A stretch of 41,935 nucleotides of DNA from Anaerolineales bacterium (GTDB taxonomy: Bacteria; Chloroflexota; Anaerolineae; Anaerolineales; E44-bin32): contig JARRPX010000011.1 in assembly GCA_037382465.1 (NCBI GenBank), positions 1 to 41,935 of the forward strand, written 5' to 3'. The position numbers and the translations under genes were made by a program. Positions 1 to 7,868 of the stretch are shown in pieces. The notes below the pieces were generated by a model. It saw only the letters and a program-made list of their open reading frames with translations, was not told where the DNA came from and searched no databases. The first letter of the stretch is position 1. Each line of letters opens with the position of its first letter.

Positions 1-628
1 CGTGGAGCTGGCCGAGAATGATTTCCAGGGCAAAAACAGCGCCTGCGATTGGGGCGTTGAAGGTGGCTGCCATGCCCCCGGCAGCTCCGCAGGCAACCAG
101 GTTCTTGATCCGTTCATCAGATAGATTGAAATACTGGCCAACGGTGGAACCGATCGCTGATCCGATCTGGGCGATGGGCCCTTCCCGGCCGACCGAACCC
201 CCACTGGCAATGCACACAGCAGAGGCCAGGGATTTAACGATTGCTACCACCGGGCGGATCCGGCCGCCTTTCAGAGCGACCGCTTCCATGACCTCAGGTA
301 CGCCGTGTCCTTTGGCTTCCCGGGCAAATTTATAGATCATCGGACCATAGATCAGGCCACCCAGGGCGGGGATGATCAGCAGGTACCAGGGCTGAAAACC
401 CTGGAGCAGTCCACCCAACTTGGTGAAGAACAGGTCCTGAAAGAAGGCAATCAGCCAACGAAAGAAGACGGCTCCCAAACCGGCTCCCACTCCAACCAGC
501 AAAGCGGTCAGGAAGATGGCCAGAGATTCCGGCAGCCGGTTGCTGTCTTGCAAACGTGTTAGGTAGCCCCGGAGCTTTTGAAAGGGGAGATGGAGGGATG
601 GCAGGAGTTTGCTCTGAGTCTGGCTCAT
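1..628 (-). CDS. ClC-family chloride channel / H+-antiporter, N-terminal part (runs off the left edge)
   Basis: Voltage-gated-chloride-channel (ClC) family membrane protein moving chloride or a similar anion across the inner membrane. The visible 209 residues start at an ATG with GGAGAG about 8 nt upstream. Hydrophobic helices lie at about 36-60 and 80-100. The family signatures are GHGVPE (107-112), GSVGREGP (144-151, with E149 at the position of the gating glutamate) and a Gly/Ala-rich stretch ending in NAPIAGAVFALE. A full ClC core is about 420 residues, so roughly half is missing beyond the window. A TACAAT box (minus strand, 666-671) may be its -10. Family assignment is secure; whether it is a channel or an antiporter, and whether CBS or TrkA-C domains follow, cannot be seen. 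Confidence 0.93.
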   Translation of the reverse strand, partial: MSQTQSKLLPSLHLPFQKLRGYLTRLQDSNRLPESLAIFLTALLVGVGAGLGAVFFRWLIAFFQDLFFTKLGGLLQGFQPWYLLIIPALGGLIYGPMIYKFAREAKGHGVPEVMEAVALKGGRIRPVVAIVKSLASAVCIASGGSVGREGPIAQIGSAIGSTVGQYFNLSDERIKNLVACGAAGGMAATFNAPIAGAVFALEIILGQLH

Positions 629-1185
629 GTTGATGCTCTCCAATCGCTAATAGCCTGATAATTGCATTGTACCCCTCCTTGAAATAAAACAACGCCGGAT
701 TGCTGAGAATCCAGGCGTTGGCGGTGAGGGTTCATCGTCACGTCTGAGGCTCAGCGGCACTAAGACTCATCCGATTCAGAAGAGAGTACACAGCAAAATA
801 TCCTACTCCAAGGGAAGCTGATTGGCAATGGGTTAAGCTGGGGATTTGAATAATTTCACTGCTGAAATCATGCAGGAACCGAGAGATTCCTCCCGGGCTC
901 TTGTTTGCTTGGATGATTTTCGCCCGCACCGGGAATTTGTGCTCTGGATTATCGGATTCGATCCCATTGCTGCGGAGCACGAAAGAGGAATTCTTCAACC
1001 AGAATTGAAGATCAGTTTAATTGGGAGGCAATATCAGAATGTAGTGAGGAACGAGAACACTATCAGGTTAATAATCAGGCTTGTTTAGAATTCAACAATA
1101 TCTGAGGTCAGGTAATTTAGCTTAACGCAAAGACTTTTCCTGTTTTCTCCTCTAAAATCTTGAAAGATAGGTTATTGAGGAGAAG
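629..1185. other. 557-bp stretch without a convincing gene
   Basis: Between the ClC gene and the small lipoprotein no reading frame has a ribosome binding site or family resemblance. Two overlapping frames exist (738-998 minus, TTG start; 846-1088 plus) but both look random. The stretch ends on its left with a strong minus-strand terminator hairpin (690-720), which suggests that something on the minus strand here is, or was, transcribed. A 7-bp inverted repeat (TCTTCAA/TTGAAGA) lies at about 993-1012. TAAAAT near 1152-1157 may be the -10 box of the following lipoprotein gene. Confidence 0.5.
682..720 (-). terminator. Rho-independent terminator, minus strand
   Basis: CAACGCCGGATT (690-701) pairs with AATCC-A-GGCGTTG (708-720), a 12-bp stem with one bulged A and a 6-nt loop. 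On the minus strand it is followed by TTTTATTT. It sits upstream of the ClC gene and has no clear gene to terminate, since the next minus-strand gene ends at 1571. Confidence 0.75.
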
Positions 1186-1569
1186 ATGATGAGAACAAGC
1201 CGAGCTGCGAAATGGATCCTGCCATTCTGTCTTTTGTTGGGAGCCTGTACTTCATCCACCTGCCCGTCGGACACAATCAGCTATCTGACAGCGCCATATC
1301 CGACCGAGAGAGCGGACGCGAGTCTTGAGGAGCAGAGGATCGAGATTGGACGTCAGGAAGTTCTCGTTGATGAGGTGATCACCGAAGATTTTTGCAATGA
1401 CTCCTTATCTGGTGTGGTCTATGTCACCTGCGATATCCAGATTCCTGCCTGGGAAGAGGAAGCTTTATTTCTCCAGGATTGCGATTTGAAGATCAAGGAT
1501 GGCACGGTAATTTATGTAGAAGCTCATGGGAATCAAGCTTATTATGAAGGATGTTCCTGCCACGAGTAG
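1186..1569 (+). CDS. Small cysteine-containing lipoprotein of unknown function
   Basis: A 127-residue exported lipoprotein. Two basic residues and a hydrophobic run (WILPFCLLLGAC) form a signal peptide with lipobox LLGAC, so C21 would be the lipidated N-terminus. The mature part is acidic and holds several more cysteines, including a C-terminal CSC pair, which suggests disulfides or a metal site. GAGGAG lies just before tandem ATG codons; either could be the start, and the second has the better spacing. Function is not recognised. It ends 1 nt from the stop of the convergent methyltransferase gene. Confidence 0.75.
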   Translation: MMRTSRAAKWILPFCLLLGACTSSTCPSDTISYLTAPYPTERADASLEEQRIEIGRQEVLVDEVITEDFCNDSLSGVVYVTCDIQIPAWEEEALFLQDCDLKIKDGTVIYVEAHGNQAYYEGCSCHE

Positions 1570-1570
1570 A

Positions 1571-2143
1571 TCAATTGGATTCCAGGAGTTGTCTTTTGAT
1601 ATAAGCGGTTGTGGTATTTTCGGGGGAAAAAAGATATAAACGTGCTTTCCCTTTTTGGGATTTCTCTTTCATCCCAGGAAATAGAAACGTATTCGACACT
1701 ACCCGGGTATCTGGTTTAAGCTCCTGGAGCAGCTTGTCCTGGAGCTTTTTATTGGTATCGGGCAGTAAATAACAGGTCACCACATCAGCTCGGCTGAGAT
1801 CGTATTGAAAAAGGTTTCCCTGATGGACTTTCACCTGGTCACGCAGTCCCATCAATGTGATCAGGATCTGGCACCACAGCCAGCGCAGGGGATCGAGTTC
1901 GATGCCTACTGCCCGGGCTTGGTATTTTTTGGCGGCTGTGATCAGGATCCGGCCATCCCCACAGCCCAAATCGTAGATCAGCTCGCCAGGCTTGATTTCT
2001 GCCAGATCAAGCATATCCTGCACAGTGGACCTGGGTGTCGGGACCCAGGGTGCCCCGTGGGGGATGGTCCAGGTCAGGGAAATGCCCAGTACAAGGACTA
2101 TAAGAATGGGCGCTGCCAATAATGCTATCTGAACTGCTAGCAT
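1571..2143 (-). CDS. Membrane-anchored class I SAM-dependent methyltransferase
   Basis: A 190-residue protein with one N-terminal membrane helix (about 3-24), a short linker, then a Rossmann methyltransferase fold. Motif I is DLGCGDGR (58-65) and the acidic end of beta-2 is in GIELDP. The layout of a membrane helix followed by a small methyltransferase domain resembles the FAM173/ATPSCKMT protein-lysine methyltransferase group, but substrate is only a guess. The ATG at 2143 was chosen because it overlaps the end of the DinB-like gene (ATGCTAG) and has GGAAAGGA upstream. A longer in-frame start at 2263 would lie deep inside the upstream gene. The two genes are probably translationally coupled. 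Confidence 0.85.
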   Translation of the reverse strand: MLAVQIALLAAPILIVLVLGISLTWTIPHGAPWVPTPRSTVQDMLDLAEIKPGELIYDLGCGDGRILITAAKKYQARAVGIELDPLRWLWCQILITLMGLRDQVKVHQGNLFQYDLSRADVVTCYLLPDTNKKLQDKLLQELKPDTRVVSNTFLFPGMKEKSQKGKARLYLFSPENTTTAYIKRQLLESN

Positions 2144-2658
2144 TCGCCGATCCTTTCCTCCAACTCGCTGAGATGCTGGATCTCGTGCAGGACCAGGGTT
2201 CGGGTCTTCCAGTAAACCGATTCCTGACGCTTTTTGCCTGCTTCCCGGCCGGTTCGGAGCCATTCCTGAGTTGATAGTTTTTCCAGGACGCTGAGCAGCA
2301 GTAGGCGCCGGAGTTTGAAATACCCCAACAGATCAGCAAGCCCCAGTTTCTGATAGGACATCAGCTTCCCCCAGTCCCTCTCCGGGTGGATTTGCGGTAG
2401 ATTGGGTTCCTTCAGGAGCAGGATTTGATAGACGGCTTCCGTCAGACGGGCTTCCGAGTTTAGCAGATGGGTCAGGATTTCCCGGAAAGAGCGCTGACCT
2501 TCGCCGGGAGGTTGGATCAGGGCGGATTCTCCCTGCCCGAAAGCCAGGGCATCCAACCGGGCAGGTGCACCGCGCAGCAGATCAAGTAAGGTGGAAATGT
2601 TCTCGGTTGATGGTTGAGTTGTGATTTTCACGGCTAACTTCCAAGGAGTGTTGTCCAT
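2137..2658 (-). CDS. DinB-like four-helix metal-binding protein
   Basis: A 173-residue all-helical protein of the DinB/YfiT superfamily. Members are metal-dependent enzymes, often thiol-dependent S-transferases, or proteins of unknown role. The expected three histidine ligands are visible: H64 in the LTHLLNSE helix and H158/H162 in HEIQHLSE near the C-terminus. It overlaps the following methyltransferase by 7 nt, so the pair is an operon. Substrate is unknown. Family call is good because the HxxxH position at the C-terminus and the length (150-175 residues) both fit. Confidence 0.82.
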   Translation of the reverse strand: MDNTPWKLAVKITTQPSTENISTLLDLLRGAPARLDALAFGQGESALIQPPGEGQRSFREILTHLLNSEARLTEAVYQILLLKEPNLPQIHPERDWGKLMSYQKLGLADLLGYFKLRRLLLLSVLEKLSTQEWLRTGREAGKKRQESVYWKTRTLVLHEIQHLSELEERIGEC

Positions 2659-2845
2659 CTATTTTATATCATCATTTACTGCAGCAGCTGTTACATACCC
2701 TAGGAAGAGGCCTGGGAAGTGATGATTTCGTGATTTCCTTCCACCTTAGCAAGGTTGTTTTCCGGGTCTGTATCCCGTTTTAACGAGCTGGATCCGATTA
2801 TCAATAGCATACCCCCATCTCCCACGGACCTGGTTGGCAGCGTAG

Positions 2846-2851
2846 TATAAT
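2846..2851 (+). promoter_or_regulatory. -10 box of moaC (leaderless arrangement)
   Basis: TATAAT is followed by only seven bases and then the moaC ATG, leaving no room for a Shine-Dalgarno site. Transcription would start at or next to the start codon. No good -35 is seen. Confidence 0.6.
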
Positions 2852-2858
2852 CACAGCT

Positions 2859-3350
2859 ATGACAAAAAATCAACTATCCCACCTTGATCCCGCGGGAAAA
2901 GCGCAGATGGTCGATGTGGGTGATAAAAAAATCACTGACAGGATTGCGGTCGCCAGAGGCGAGGTCGAAGTTTCACCAGCTACTTATGAGCTGATCAAGG
3001 ATGGCGCGCTCAAAAAAGGGGATGTGCTGACAGTTGCTCAGATTGCTGGAATCAGCGCTGCGAAAAGGACTTCTGAGCTGATTCCCCTCTGTCATCCTCT
3101 TCAGCTGAATTCCATCCGGGTCGATATAGAGCTGGAACCTGAGCTTCCAGGCCTGATTATTGAGGCCGAGATCCGCTCAAGTGGGAAGACCGGAGTTGAA
3201 ATGGAAGCCCTCACAGCTGTTGCAGTAGCTGCCTTGACAGTCTATGATATGGCCAAAGCGGTTCAGAAGGATATCAAGATCGGCAACATCCGCCTGATTG
3301 AGAAAAGAGGTGGAAAATCAGGCGATTATCAAGCTCAGCAGGAAGGTTGA
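2859..3350 (+). CDS. moaC: Cyclic pyranopterin monophosphate synthase MoaC
   Basis: MoaC makes cyclic pyranopterin monophosphate from 3',8-cyclo-7,8-dihydro-GTP, the second step of molybdenum/tungsten cofactor synthesis in the cytoplasm. The 163-residue length is typical. Conserved blocks are MVDVGDK near the N-terminus, TDRIAVARG (26-34), LCHPL (77-81), and the C-terminal EMEALTAVAVAALTVYDM block with the following KAVQKD. The gene is followed after 1 nt by moaE and faces moaA tail to tail. The start codon sits 7 nt after a TATAAT box, so the mRNA is probably leaderless. Confidence 0.97.
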   Translation: MTKNQLSHLDPAGKAQMVDVGDKKITDRIAVARGEVEVSPATYELIKDGALKKGDVLTVAQIAGISAAKRTSELIPLCHPLQLNSIRVDIELEPELPGLIIEAEIRSSGKTGVEMEALTAVAVAALTVYDMAKAVQKDIKIGNIRLIEKRGGKSGDYQAQQEG

Positions 3351-3351
3351 T

Positions 3352-3810
3352 ATGACTGACCTGCCTACTTCGATCCATTTAACGGAAGACGATATTGATT
3401 TCAATCAAGTTGTGGAGGAGATTACTCTGCCAACTACCGGTGCAGTGGTGATCTTTTCGGGCACGGTCAGGGAGATTACCACTCGCAGTGACCGGCAGAC
3501 CTACTATTTAGAATACGAAGCTTATGAGGAAATGGCTCTGTCCAAGATGAACCAGATCGCAGATGAGATTCGGGAAAAGTGGCCGGCGGTGTTGGGTATC
3601 AGCATCGTTCACCGGGTAGGTACCCTCTATCCCGGGACACCAACGGTGCTGATCGCCTGCTCAGCGGCTCATCGTGATACAGGCGTATTCGAAGCTGCCC
3701 GCTATGGGATCGACCGTTTAAAACAGATTGTCACGATCTGGAAGAAAGAGGTAGGACCTAACGGCGAGGAATGGATCGAAGGGAATTACCAGCCTAAGCC
3801 CGGCGAATAA
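3352..3810 (+). CDS. moaE: Molybdopterin synthase catalytic subunit MoaE
   Basis: MoaE, with the thiocarboxylated sulfur carrier MoaD, converts cyclic pyranopterin monophosphate to molybdopterin. The 152-residue protein shows the AHRDTGVFEAARYGIDRLK block with conserved H107-R108 and the catalytic lysines K124 and K131/K132 in TIWKKE. The ATG at 3352 has GGAAGG 5 nt upstream and starts 1 nt after the moaC stop, so the longer frame starting at 3298 inside moaC is rejected. No moaD is visible in this window, so the sulfur carrier must be elsewhere. Confidence 0.96.
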   Translation: MTDLPTSIHLTEDDIDFNQVVEEITLPTTGAVVIFSGTVREITTRSDRQTYYLEYEAYEEMALSKMNQIADEIREKWPAVLGISIVHRVGTLYPGTPTVLIACSAAHRDTGVFEAARYGIDRLKQIVTIWKKEVGPNGEEWIEGNYQPKPGE

Positions 3811-3842
3811 TCGTTCAGTTAGGCCTCTGGCAATGATCTGAA

Positions 3843-4862
3843 TTAACCCCCGATATAAGACATCTCTATTCTGTCCTCATCCGAATTTCCTTCCGCAGTG
3901 CGGGTCTGGGAATAGTTGTCGGACCGGTTCCCCCACAGTGAAGCCAGGAAATTCTTCAGCTCCGTGTCACTGGCATCACCCCGCAGCAAGGACTTCAAGT
4001 CATGTCCTTGGTTGGCAAACAGGCAGGTGAATAGCTCGCCGGCAGAGGACATTCGCAGCCTGGTGCAGTTTCCGCAGAAGGGATCGGTCACCGAGGCGAT
4101 CAAGCCGATCTCGACCTCGCTGTCTTTATATTTCCACCGTTTTGCCACCTCGCTGGGGACGTCCGGCTCGACTGGAATAAGAGGGTGGACGGCCTGGAGG
4201 CGCTCCAATATTTGACGGGCGGGGACGACCTCATCCATCTTCCAACCGTTTGTGGATCCGACGTCCATGTACTCGATGAAGCGTAGAGTATGCCCTCGCT
4301 CCCGAAAATATTCAGCCATGGGTAAAATACTCTGGTCATTGACCCCACGTTTGACGACCATGTTGATCTTGATCGGGAACAGCTCCTGGTCTTCCGCGGC
4401 GCTGATACCATCCAGAACTTTCTGGACCGGGAAATTGACCCCATTCATAGCCATGAAGACCTCGTCCTCCAGGGAATCCAGACTGATTGTGACCCGATCC
4501 AGGCCTGCTTTTTTCAGGAGGGGAGCTTTCTTTGGTAAAAGCGAGCCGTTGGTAGTCATAGCCAGTTCTAAATCAGGGTGATTATCGCGGAGAATCTGAA
4601 CCAGGTCCTCGACATGAGCCCTGACGAGTGGTTCGCCCCCGGTTAGGCGGACTTTTCGCAGGCCGTAGGGTGCGACCGCTTTCACAAATCGGGCGATTTC
4701 ATCAATTGTCAGCAGTTCTTTTGTGGGCAGAAAGGGATAATCACTGCCAAAAATCTCTTTGGGCATACAGTATTGGCAGCGAAAATTGCAGCGATCTGTG
4801 ACCGAGATTCTCAAATCGGTAAAGGGTCGATCAAATTTGTCAAGAATCTGTTCATTGGACAT
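3843..4862 (-). CDS. moaA: GTP 3',8-cyclase MoaA (radical SAM)
   Basis: MoaA performs the first step of molybdopterin synthesis, cyclising GTP to 3',8-cyclo-7,8-dihydro-GTP with two [4Fe-4S] clusters. The 339-residue protein has the radical-SAM cluster cysteines C25, C29 and C32 (CNFRCQYC), the SAM motif LTGGEP (73-78), and the C-terminal cluster cysteines C263, C266 and C280. It ends in the conserved Gly-Gly tail. It is transcribed toward moaCE. Its leader holds a terminator-like hairpin (4894-4916) downstream of a likely promoter, so expression may be attenuated. Confidence 0.97.
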   Translation of the reverse strand: MSNEQILDKFDRPFTDLRISVTDRCNFRCQYCMPKEIFGSDYPFLPTKELLTIDEIARFVKAVAPYGLRKVRLTGGEPLVRAHVEDLVQILRDNHPDLELAMTTNGSLLPKKAPLLKKAGLDRVTISLDSLEDEVFMAMNGVNFPVQKVLDGISAAEDQELFPIKINMVVKRGVNDQSILPMAEYFRERGHTLRFIEYMDVGSTNGWKMDEVVPARQILERLQAVHPLIPVEPDVPSEVAKRWKYKDSEVEIGLIASVTDPFCGNCTRLRMSSAGELFTCLFANQGHDLKSLLRGDASDTELKNFLASLWGNRSDNYSQTRTAEGNSDEDRIEMSYIGG

Positions 4863-4893
4863 GAGACACCATTAAATACCATTAATATGGAGC

Positions 4894-4916
4894 AAAAACC
4901 AGGTTCCTGGGTTTTT
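4894..4916 (-). promoter_or_regulatory. Terminator-like hairpin in the moaA leader (possible attenuator)
   Basis: AAAAACCAGG and CCTGGGTTTTT pair across a 2-nt gap, with one extra G. Read on the minus strand, the stem runs straight into TTTTTG about 30 nt before the moaA start. It lies downstream of the putative moaA promoter, so it could stop transcription in the leader. Two ACCATTAA direct repeats (4868-4875, 4878-4885) lie between it and the gene. Confidence 0.45.
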
Positions 4917-4927
4917 GACGTTTCAGA

Positions 4928-4956
4928 ATTATATCATCTTACCCTATCCGGCCCAA
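4928..4956 (-). promoter_or_regulatory. Putative moaA promoter
   Basis: On the minus strand TTGGGC (4951-4956), a 17-nt spacer and a perfect TATAAT (4928-4933) predict a transcript with a leader of about 58 nt before moaA. Confidence 0.5.
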
Positions 4957-5064
4957 AGGCTCATCCTTCAAACGACTTTACAGCTGACAGAGTGCTGAGT
5001 GATCCCCAGACCAAGAAATTAAAGCTGATCAGGGGCTGCTGCCTGGTCAGGCAGATCCCGAAAT

Positions 5065-5093
5065 CTGACGGGCTGGGCTAAATGTGTTAAAAT
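5065..5093 (+). promoter_or_regulatory. Putative promoter of the tup operon
   Basis: CTGACG (5065-5070), a 17-nt spacer and TAAAAT (5088-5093) lie about 50 nt before tupB. The moaA and tup promoters are divergent within one 279-bp gap, which could allow joint control by a molybdate/tungstate regulator. No recognisable operator or Moco riboswitch is seen. Confidence 0.45.
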
Positions 5094-5141
5094 ACGCGAG
5101 TTATCGGTATTTACAAGTTAAATAGAAAGCAGATATTTAGA

Positions 5142-5804
5142 ATGGGTTCTAATTTCTTAGGTATTGTCGGGTTGTCTTTACAGGTATCCGGCCTGGCCTT
5201 GCTGTTCAGCACCTTGATTGGCGTCCCGGTGGGGGTGATTATCGGCTTGAACCGCTTTATAGGTCGCCGGTTAGCGGCTGTGGTTCTCTATACCGGTATG
5301 GGTTTCCCCCCTGTTGTTATTGGTTTGTTTGTCTACATTTTGCTTTCTCGAAGCAGCCCGATCGGGAGTCTCAACACCCCTTTCATCCCCAATCTCTTTA
5401 CTCCTAGCGCTATGGTCCTTGCCCAGACGATCATCTCCTTCCCTCTGGTAGCTGGTTTTACCATGGCCGCAGTGATGGGTGTGGATCCTGCTTTACGGAG
5501 ACAAACGATGTCCTTGGGAGCTACCAGGCACCAAACAGCCTTAACTGTGCTGTCAGAAGCGCGCACTGGCGTGATCGTTGCTGTCGCTGCTGGGTTTGGC
5601 AGTATCATCAGCGAGGTTGGCGCGGTGATGCTGGTAGGAGGGAATATTCAGGGGCAGACCAGAGTCATGACCACAGCGATCGTGCTTGAGACCCGCAAAG
5701 GGAACTTTGATCTGGCGATCTTGCTCGGATTGGTTCTGCTGTTGGTAACTTTTCTGGTGAATTTGCTCATTCTCAGACTCCAGGGGACGGTGTTCGATGA
5801 ATGA
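5142..5804 (+). CDS. tupB: Tungstate ABC transporter permease TupB
   Basis: Inner-membrane permease that takes up tungstate with TupA and TupC. The 220-residue protein is almost entirely hydrophobic with about five to six helices. It carries the cytoplasmic coupling loop with LGAT (RRQTMSLGATRHQTALTVL) and the SEVGAVMLVGGN segment typical of TupB and related anion permeases. It overlaps tupC by 8 nt and heads a tupB-tupC-tupA operon. A molybdate or vanadate specificity cannot be excluded from the permease alone, but the binding protein supports tungstate. Confidence 0.93.
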   Translation: MGSNFLGIVGLSLQVSGLALLFSTLIGVPVGVIIGLNRFIGRRLAAVVLYTGMGFPPVVIGLFVYILLSRSSPIGSLNTPFIPNLFTPSAMVLAQTIISFPLVAGFTMAAVMGVDPALRRQTMSLGATRHQTALTVLSEARTGVIVAVAAGFGSIISEVGAVMLVGGNIQGQTRVMTTAIVLETRKGNFDLAILLGLVLLLVTFLVNLLILRLQGTVFDE

Positions 5805-6528
5805 CAATTCGATCTATCATCTGGAGAATGTGACTAAATACTATGGTGACAAAAAAGTGCTCGATGTCAGATCTCTGGAGGTCCTTAAGGGGGAGAGATT
5901 GTGCATCGTTGGCCCCAGCGGTGCCGGGAAAAGTACCTTGCTGAGACTGATGAACTTCCTGGAACCGCCCGATGGGGGAGAAATCCAATTTCATCAGACT
6001 CGTTTCAGCCCTGCTGACCAGATCCCCCTGGAGGTGCGTCGTCAGGTGACCACGGTCTTTCAGCGGCCGATCCTGCTCAATCGCAGTGTTCTGGAGAATG
6101 TCAATTATGGTCTGCGCTTACGGGGAAACCTGGATGGAAAGGAACGTATCCAAAAATCTTTGCAGCAGGTCGGTCTGACTGATATAGCCCAACAAAAAGC
6201 TAACACTCTATCGGGTGGGGAAGCCCAGCGGGTTTCGCTAGCCCGGGCTATGGTTCTGCAACCCGAAGTGCTGCTGCTGGATGAACCCACCGCCAATCTG
6301 GATCCCTACAATGTAATGCTGATTGAGGACATCATTCAGAATCTCAATCGTCAGGGTGTGACCATTGTCCTGGTGACTCACAATATATTCCAGGCCCGCC
6401 GTCTGGCTGATCGGGTGGCGTTCCTTCTTGATGGGTCAATAATCGAGATCGCTCCCGTTGATCGTTTTTTCAACGCCCCTGCGGATCCACGGACAGCATC
6501 GTTTGTCAACGGCGATATGATCTATTAA
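5797..6528 (+). CDS. tupC: Tungstate ABC transporter ATP-binding protein TupC
   Basis: Cytoplasmic ATPase driving TupB. The 243 residues show Walker A GPSGAGKST (39-47), the Q-loop in TVFQRP, the signature LSGGEAQRVSLARAM, Walker B VLLLDEPTANLD and the H-loop VTHN. The start overlaps the tupB stop (ATGAATGA), a sign of translational coupling. There is no C-terminal TOBE/molybdate-binding domain, unlike ModC, so transporter control by internal oxyanion binding is not evident. Confidence 0.94.
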   Translation: MNDNSIYHLENVTKYYGDKKVLDVRSLEVLKGERLCIVGPSGAGKSTLLRLMNFLEPPDGGEIQFHQTRFSPADQIPLEVRRQVTTVFQRPILLNRSVLENVNYGLRLRGNLDGKERIQKSLQQVGLTDIAQQKANTLSGGEAQRVSLARAMVLQPEVLLLDEPTANLDPYNVMLIEDIIQNLNRQGVTIVLVTHNIFQARRLADRVAFLLDGSIIEIAPVDRFFNAPADPRTASFVNGDMIY

Positions 6529-6639
6529 GTCCTCAGTTGTAATTTGGAGTTTGGAGGCGTTGAAAAAATCCTGGGTCCGACTGGGGAAGGAAACAGATCT
6601 GGAAAAATATCCTGGTTTTACCAGTATAAAGGAGAGAGA

Positions 6640-7563
6640 ATGACCAAGAGATCAATCAGTGCAGTGAGTATTGCCCTGCTGCTGGTACTAGTACTGGGGG
6701 CTTGTGGTACTTCATCTCAAAAGCCAACGGCTGAGACAACAGATGTTAAGGGGAGTGATGTGGTGGAACCAGTCTCAGGGGAGGGTGAGAGGCAAGCACC
6801 AGCAAGACTGGTTCTGGCGACTACGACCTCGACTTATGACTCAGGACTGCTCGATACCATTCTGCCGGATTTTGAGGATATAAGCGGAGCTGAGGTGGAT
6901 GTGATCGCGGTAGGAACTGGTCAGGCGCTGTCTCTGGGAGAGAATGGTGACGCTGATGTGCTCCTGGTCCATGCCCGGGCCCGGGAGGACGCATTCATGG
7001 AAGCCGGTCATGGAGTTCGGCGGGAAGACGTGATGTACAATGATTTTGTGATTGTAGGACCTCCGGAGGATCCTGCCGGAATCAAAGGGATGAAGGATGC
7101 TGTCGAGGCATTTCAATCAATTGCTGATGTGGAAGCTCCCTTTGTCTCGCGGGGTGATGACTCGGGAACTAATATTAAAGAAAAAGCGATCTGGGGAGAA
7201 GCGGGACTTGAACCTGCTGGCGGTTGGTACATTTCTGTGGGTCAGGGAATGGGCGCTGTCTTGACCTTGGCGAATGAACAGCAAGCCTATACCTTGTCAG
7301 ACCGAGCCACGTATCTGGCGCGTACCTTGGAAGGAACCGATCTGGTGCTCTTAGTGGAAGGGGATCCGATCCTTTTCAATCCCTACGGGGTGATCGCTGT
7401 CAATCCGGATAAGAATCCTGAGATCAATAATGAACTTGCAAATTCGTTCATCGATTGGTTGATTTCCGTGCCAGTCCAAGATAAGATCAGCGATTTTGGG
7501 AGGGATGAGTTCGGCCAATCGCTGTTTGTGCCTGACTCCCAACCCTGGCGGGATGCTCATTAA
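6640..7563 (+). CDS. tupA: Tungstate-binding lipoprotein TupA
   Basis: Substrate-binding component of the tungstate transporter, anchored outside the membrane by lipid. A signal peptide ends in lipobox VLGAC (C22). The mature protein has the family hallmark TTTSTYDSG (61-69) that binds the oxyanion, then GTGQAL and the ADVLLVHAR block, and SRGDDSGTN further on, all typical of TupA. The ATG at 6640 has GGAGAGAG just before it and yields a proper signal peptide; a frame extended to 6544 lacks one. The length of 307 residues is slightly longer than usual because of a linker after the lipid anchor. Confidence 0.95.
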   Translation: MTKRSISAVSIALLLVLVLGACGTSSQKPTAETTDVKGSDVVEPVSGEGERQAPARLVLATTTSTYDSGLLDTILPDFEDISGAEVDVIAVGTGQALSLGENGDADVLLVHARAREDAFMEAGHGVRREDVMYNDFVIVGPPEDPAGIKGMKDAVEAFQSIADVEAPFVSRGDDSGTNIKEKAIWGEAGLEPAGGWYISVGQGMGAVLTLANEQQAYTLSDRATYLARTLEGTDLVLLVEGDPILFNPYGVIAVNPDKNPEINNELANSFIDWLISVPVQDKISDFGRDEFGQSLFVPDSQPWRDAH

Positions 7564-7699
7564 CCGATCTGGAGAGATTGTGGATATGGATAGTGGGGGA
7601 AGTTTAAATCAATTTCTTTCTTGGCGGTCAGATAGCTTGTTATGAGTGGGATAAGGTTTGAGTAAGAATACTCTCGGTCTGTTATGAGATCAGTTAGAT

Positions 7700-7731
7700 A
7701 AAAAAACCCCCACCGAAAAGATCGAGGGGGC
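7700..7731 (-). terminator. Terminator behind tRNA-Val, possibly also serving tupA
   Basis: CCCCC (7707-7711) and GGGGG (7726-7730) pair around a 14-nt loop. On the minus strand the stem is followed by seven T residues. The plus-strand side is only weakly T-rich, so service to tupA is possible but less sure. Confidence 0.7.
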
Positions 7732-7739
7732 TCTGTTTG

Positions 7740-7813
<74 letters not shown>

Positions 7814-7839
7814 GTATGTACTAGGAGTTTAATGGAAAC

Positions 7840-7852
7840 GCAGGCATCCTGC
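7840..7852 (-). terminator. Weak hairpin behind the NDK-like gene
   Basis: GCAGG and CCTGC form a 5-bp stem with a 3-nt loop, followed on the minus strand by GTTTCC. It may end transcription of the NDK-like gene before the tRNA, but the stem is short. Confidence 0.25.
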
Positions 7853-7868
7853 AAGATATTCCTCTCCC

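Noticed and set aside
738-998. Minus-strand reading frame of 86 codons upstream of the orphan terminator
   Set aside because: TTG start without a ribosome site, random-looking composition, and it overlaps a plus-strand frame (846-1088) of equal poor quality. Kept only as part of the unexplained stretch.
4863-5141. Moco or tungsten-cofactor riboswitch before moaA or tupB
   Set aside because: No conserved riboswitch core or long paired leader was recognised; only a short terminator-like hairpin is present.
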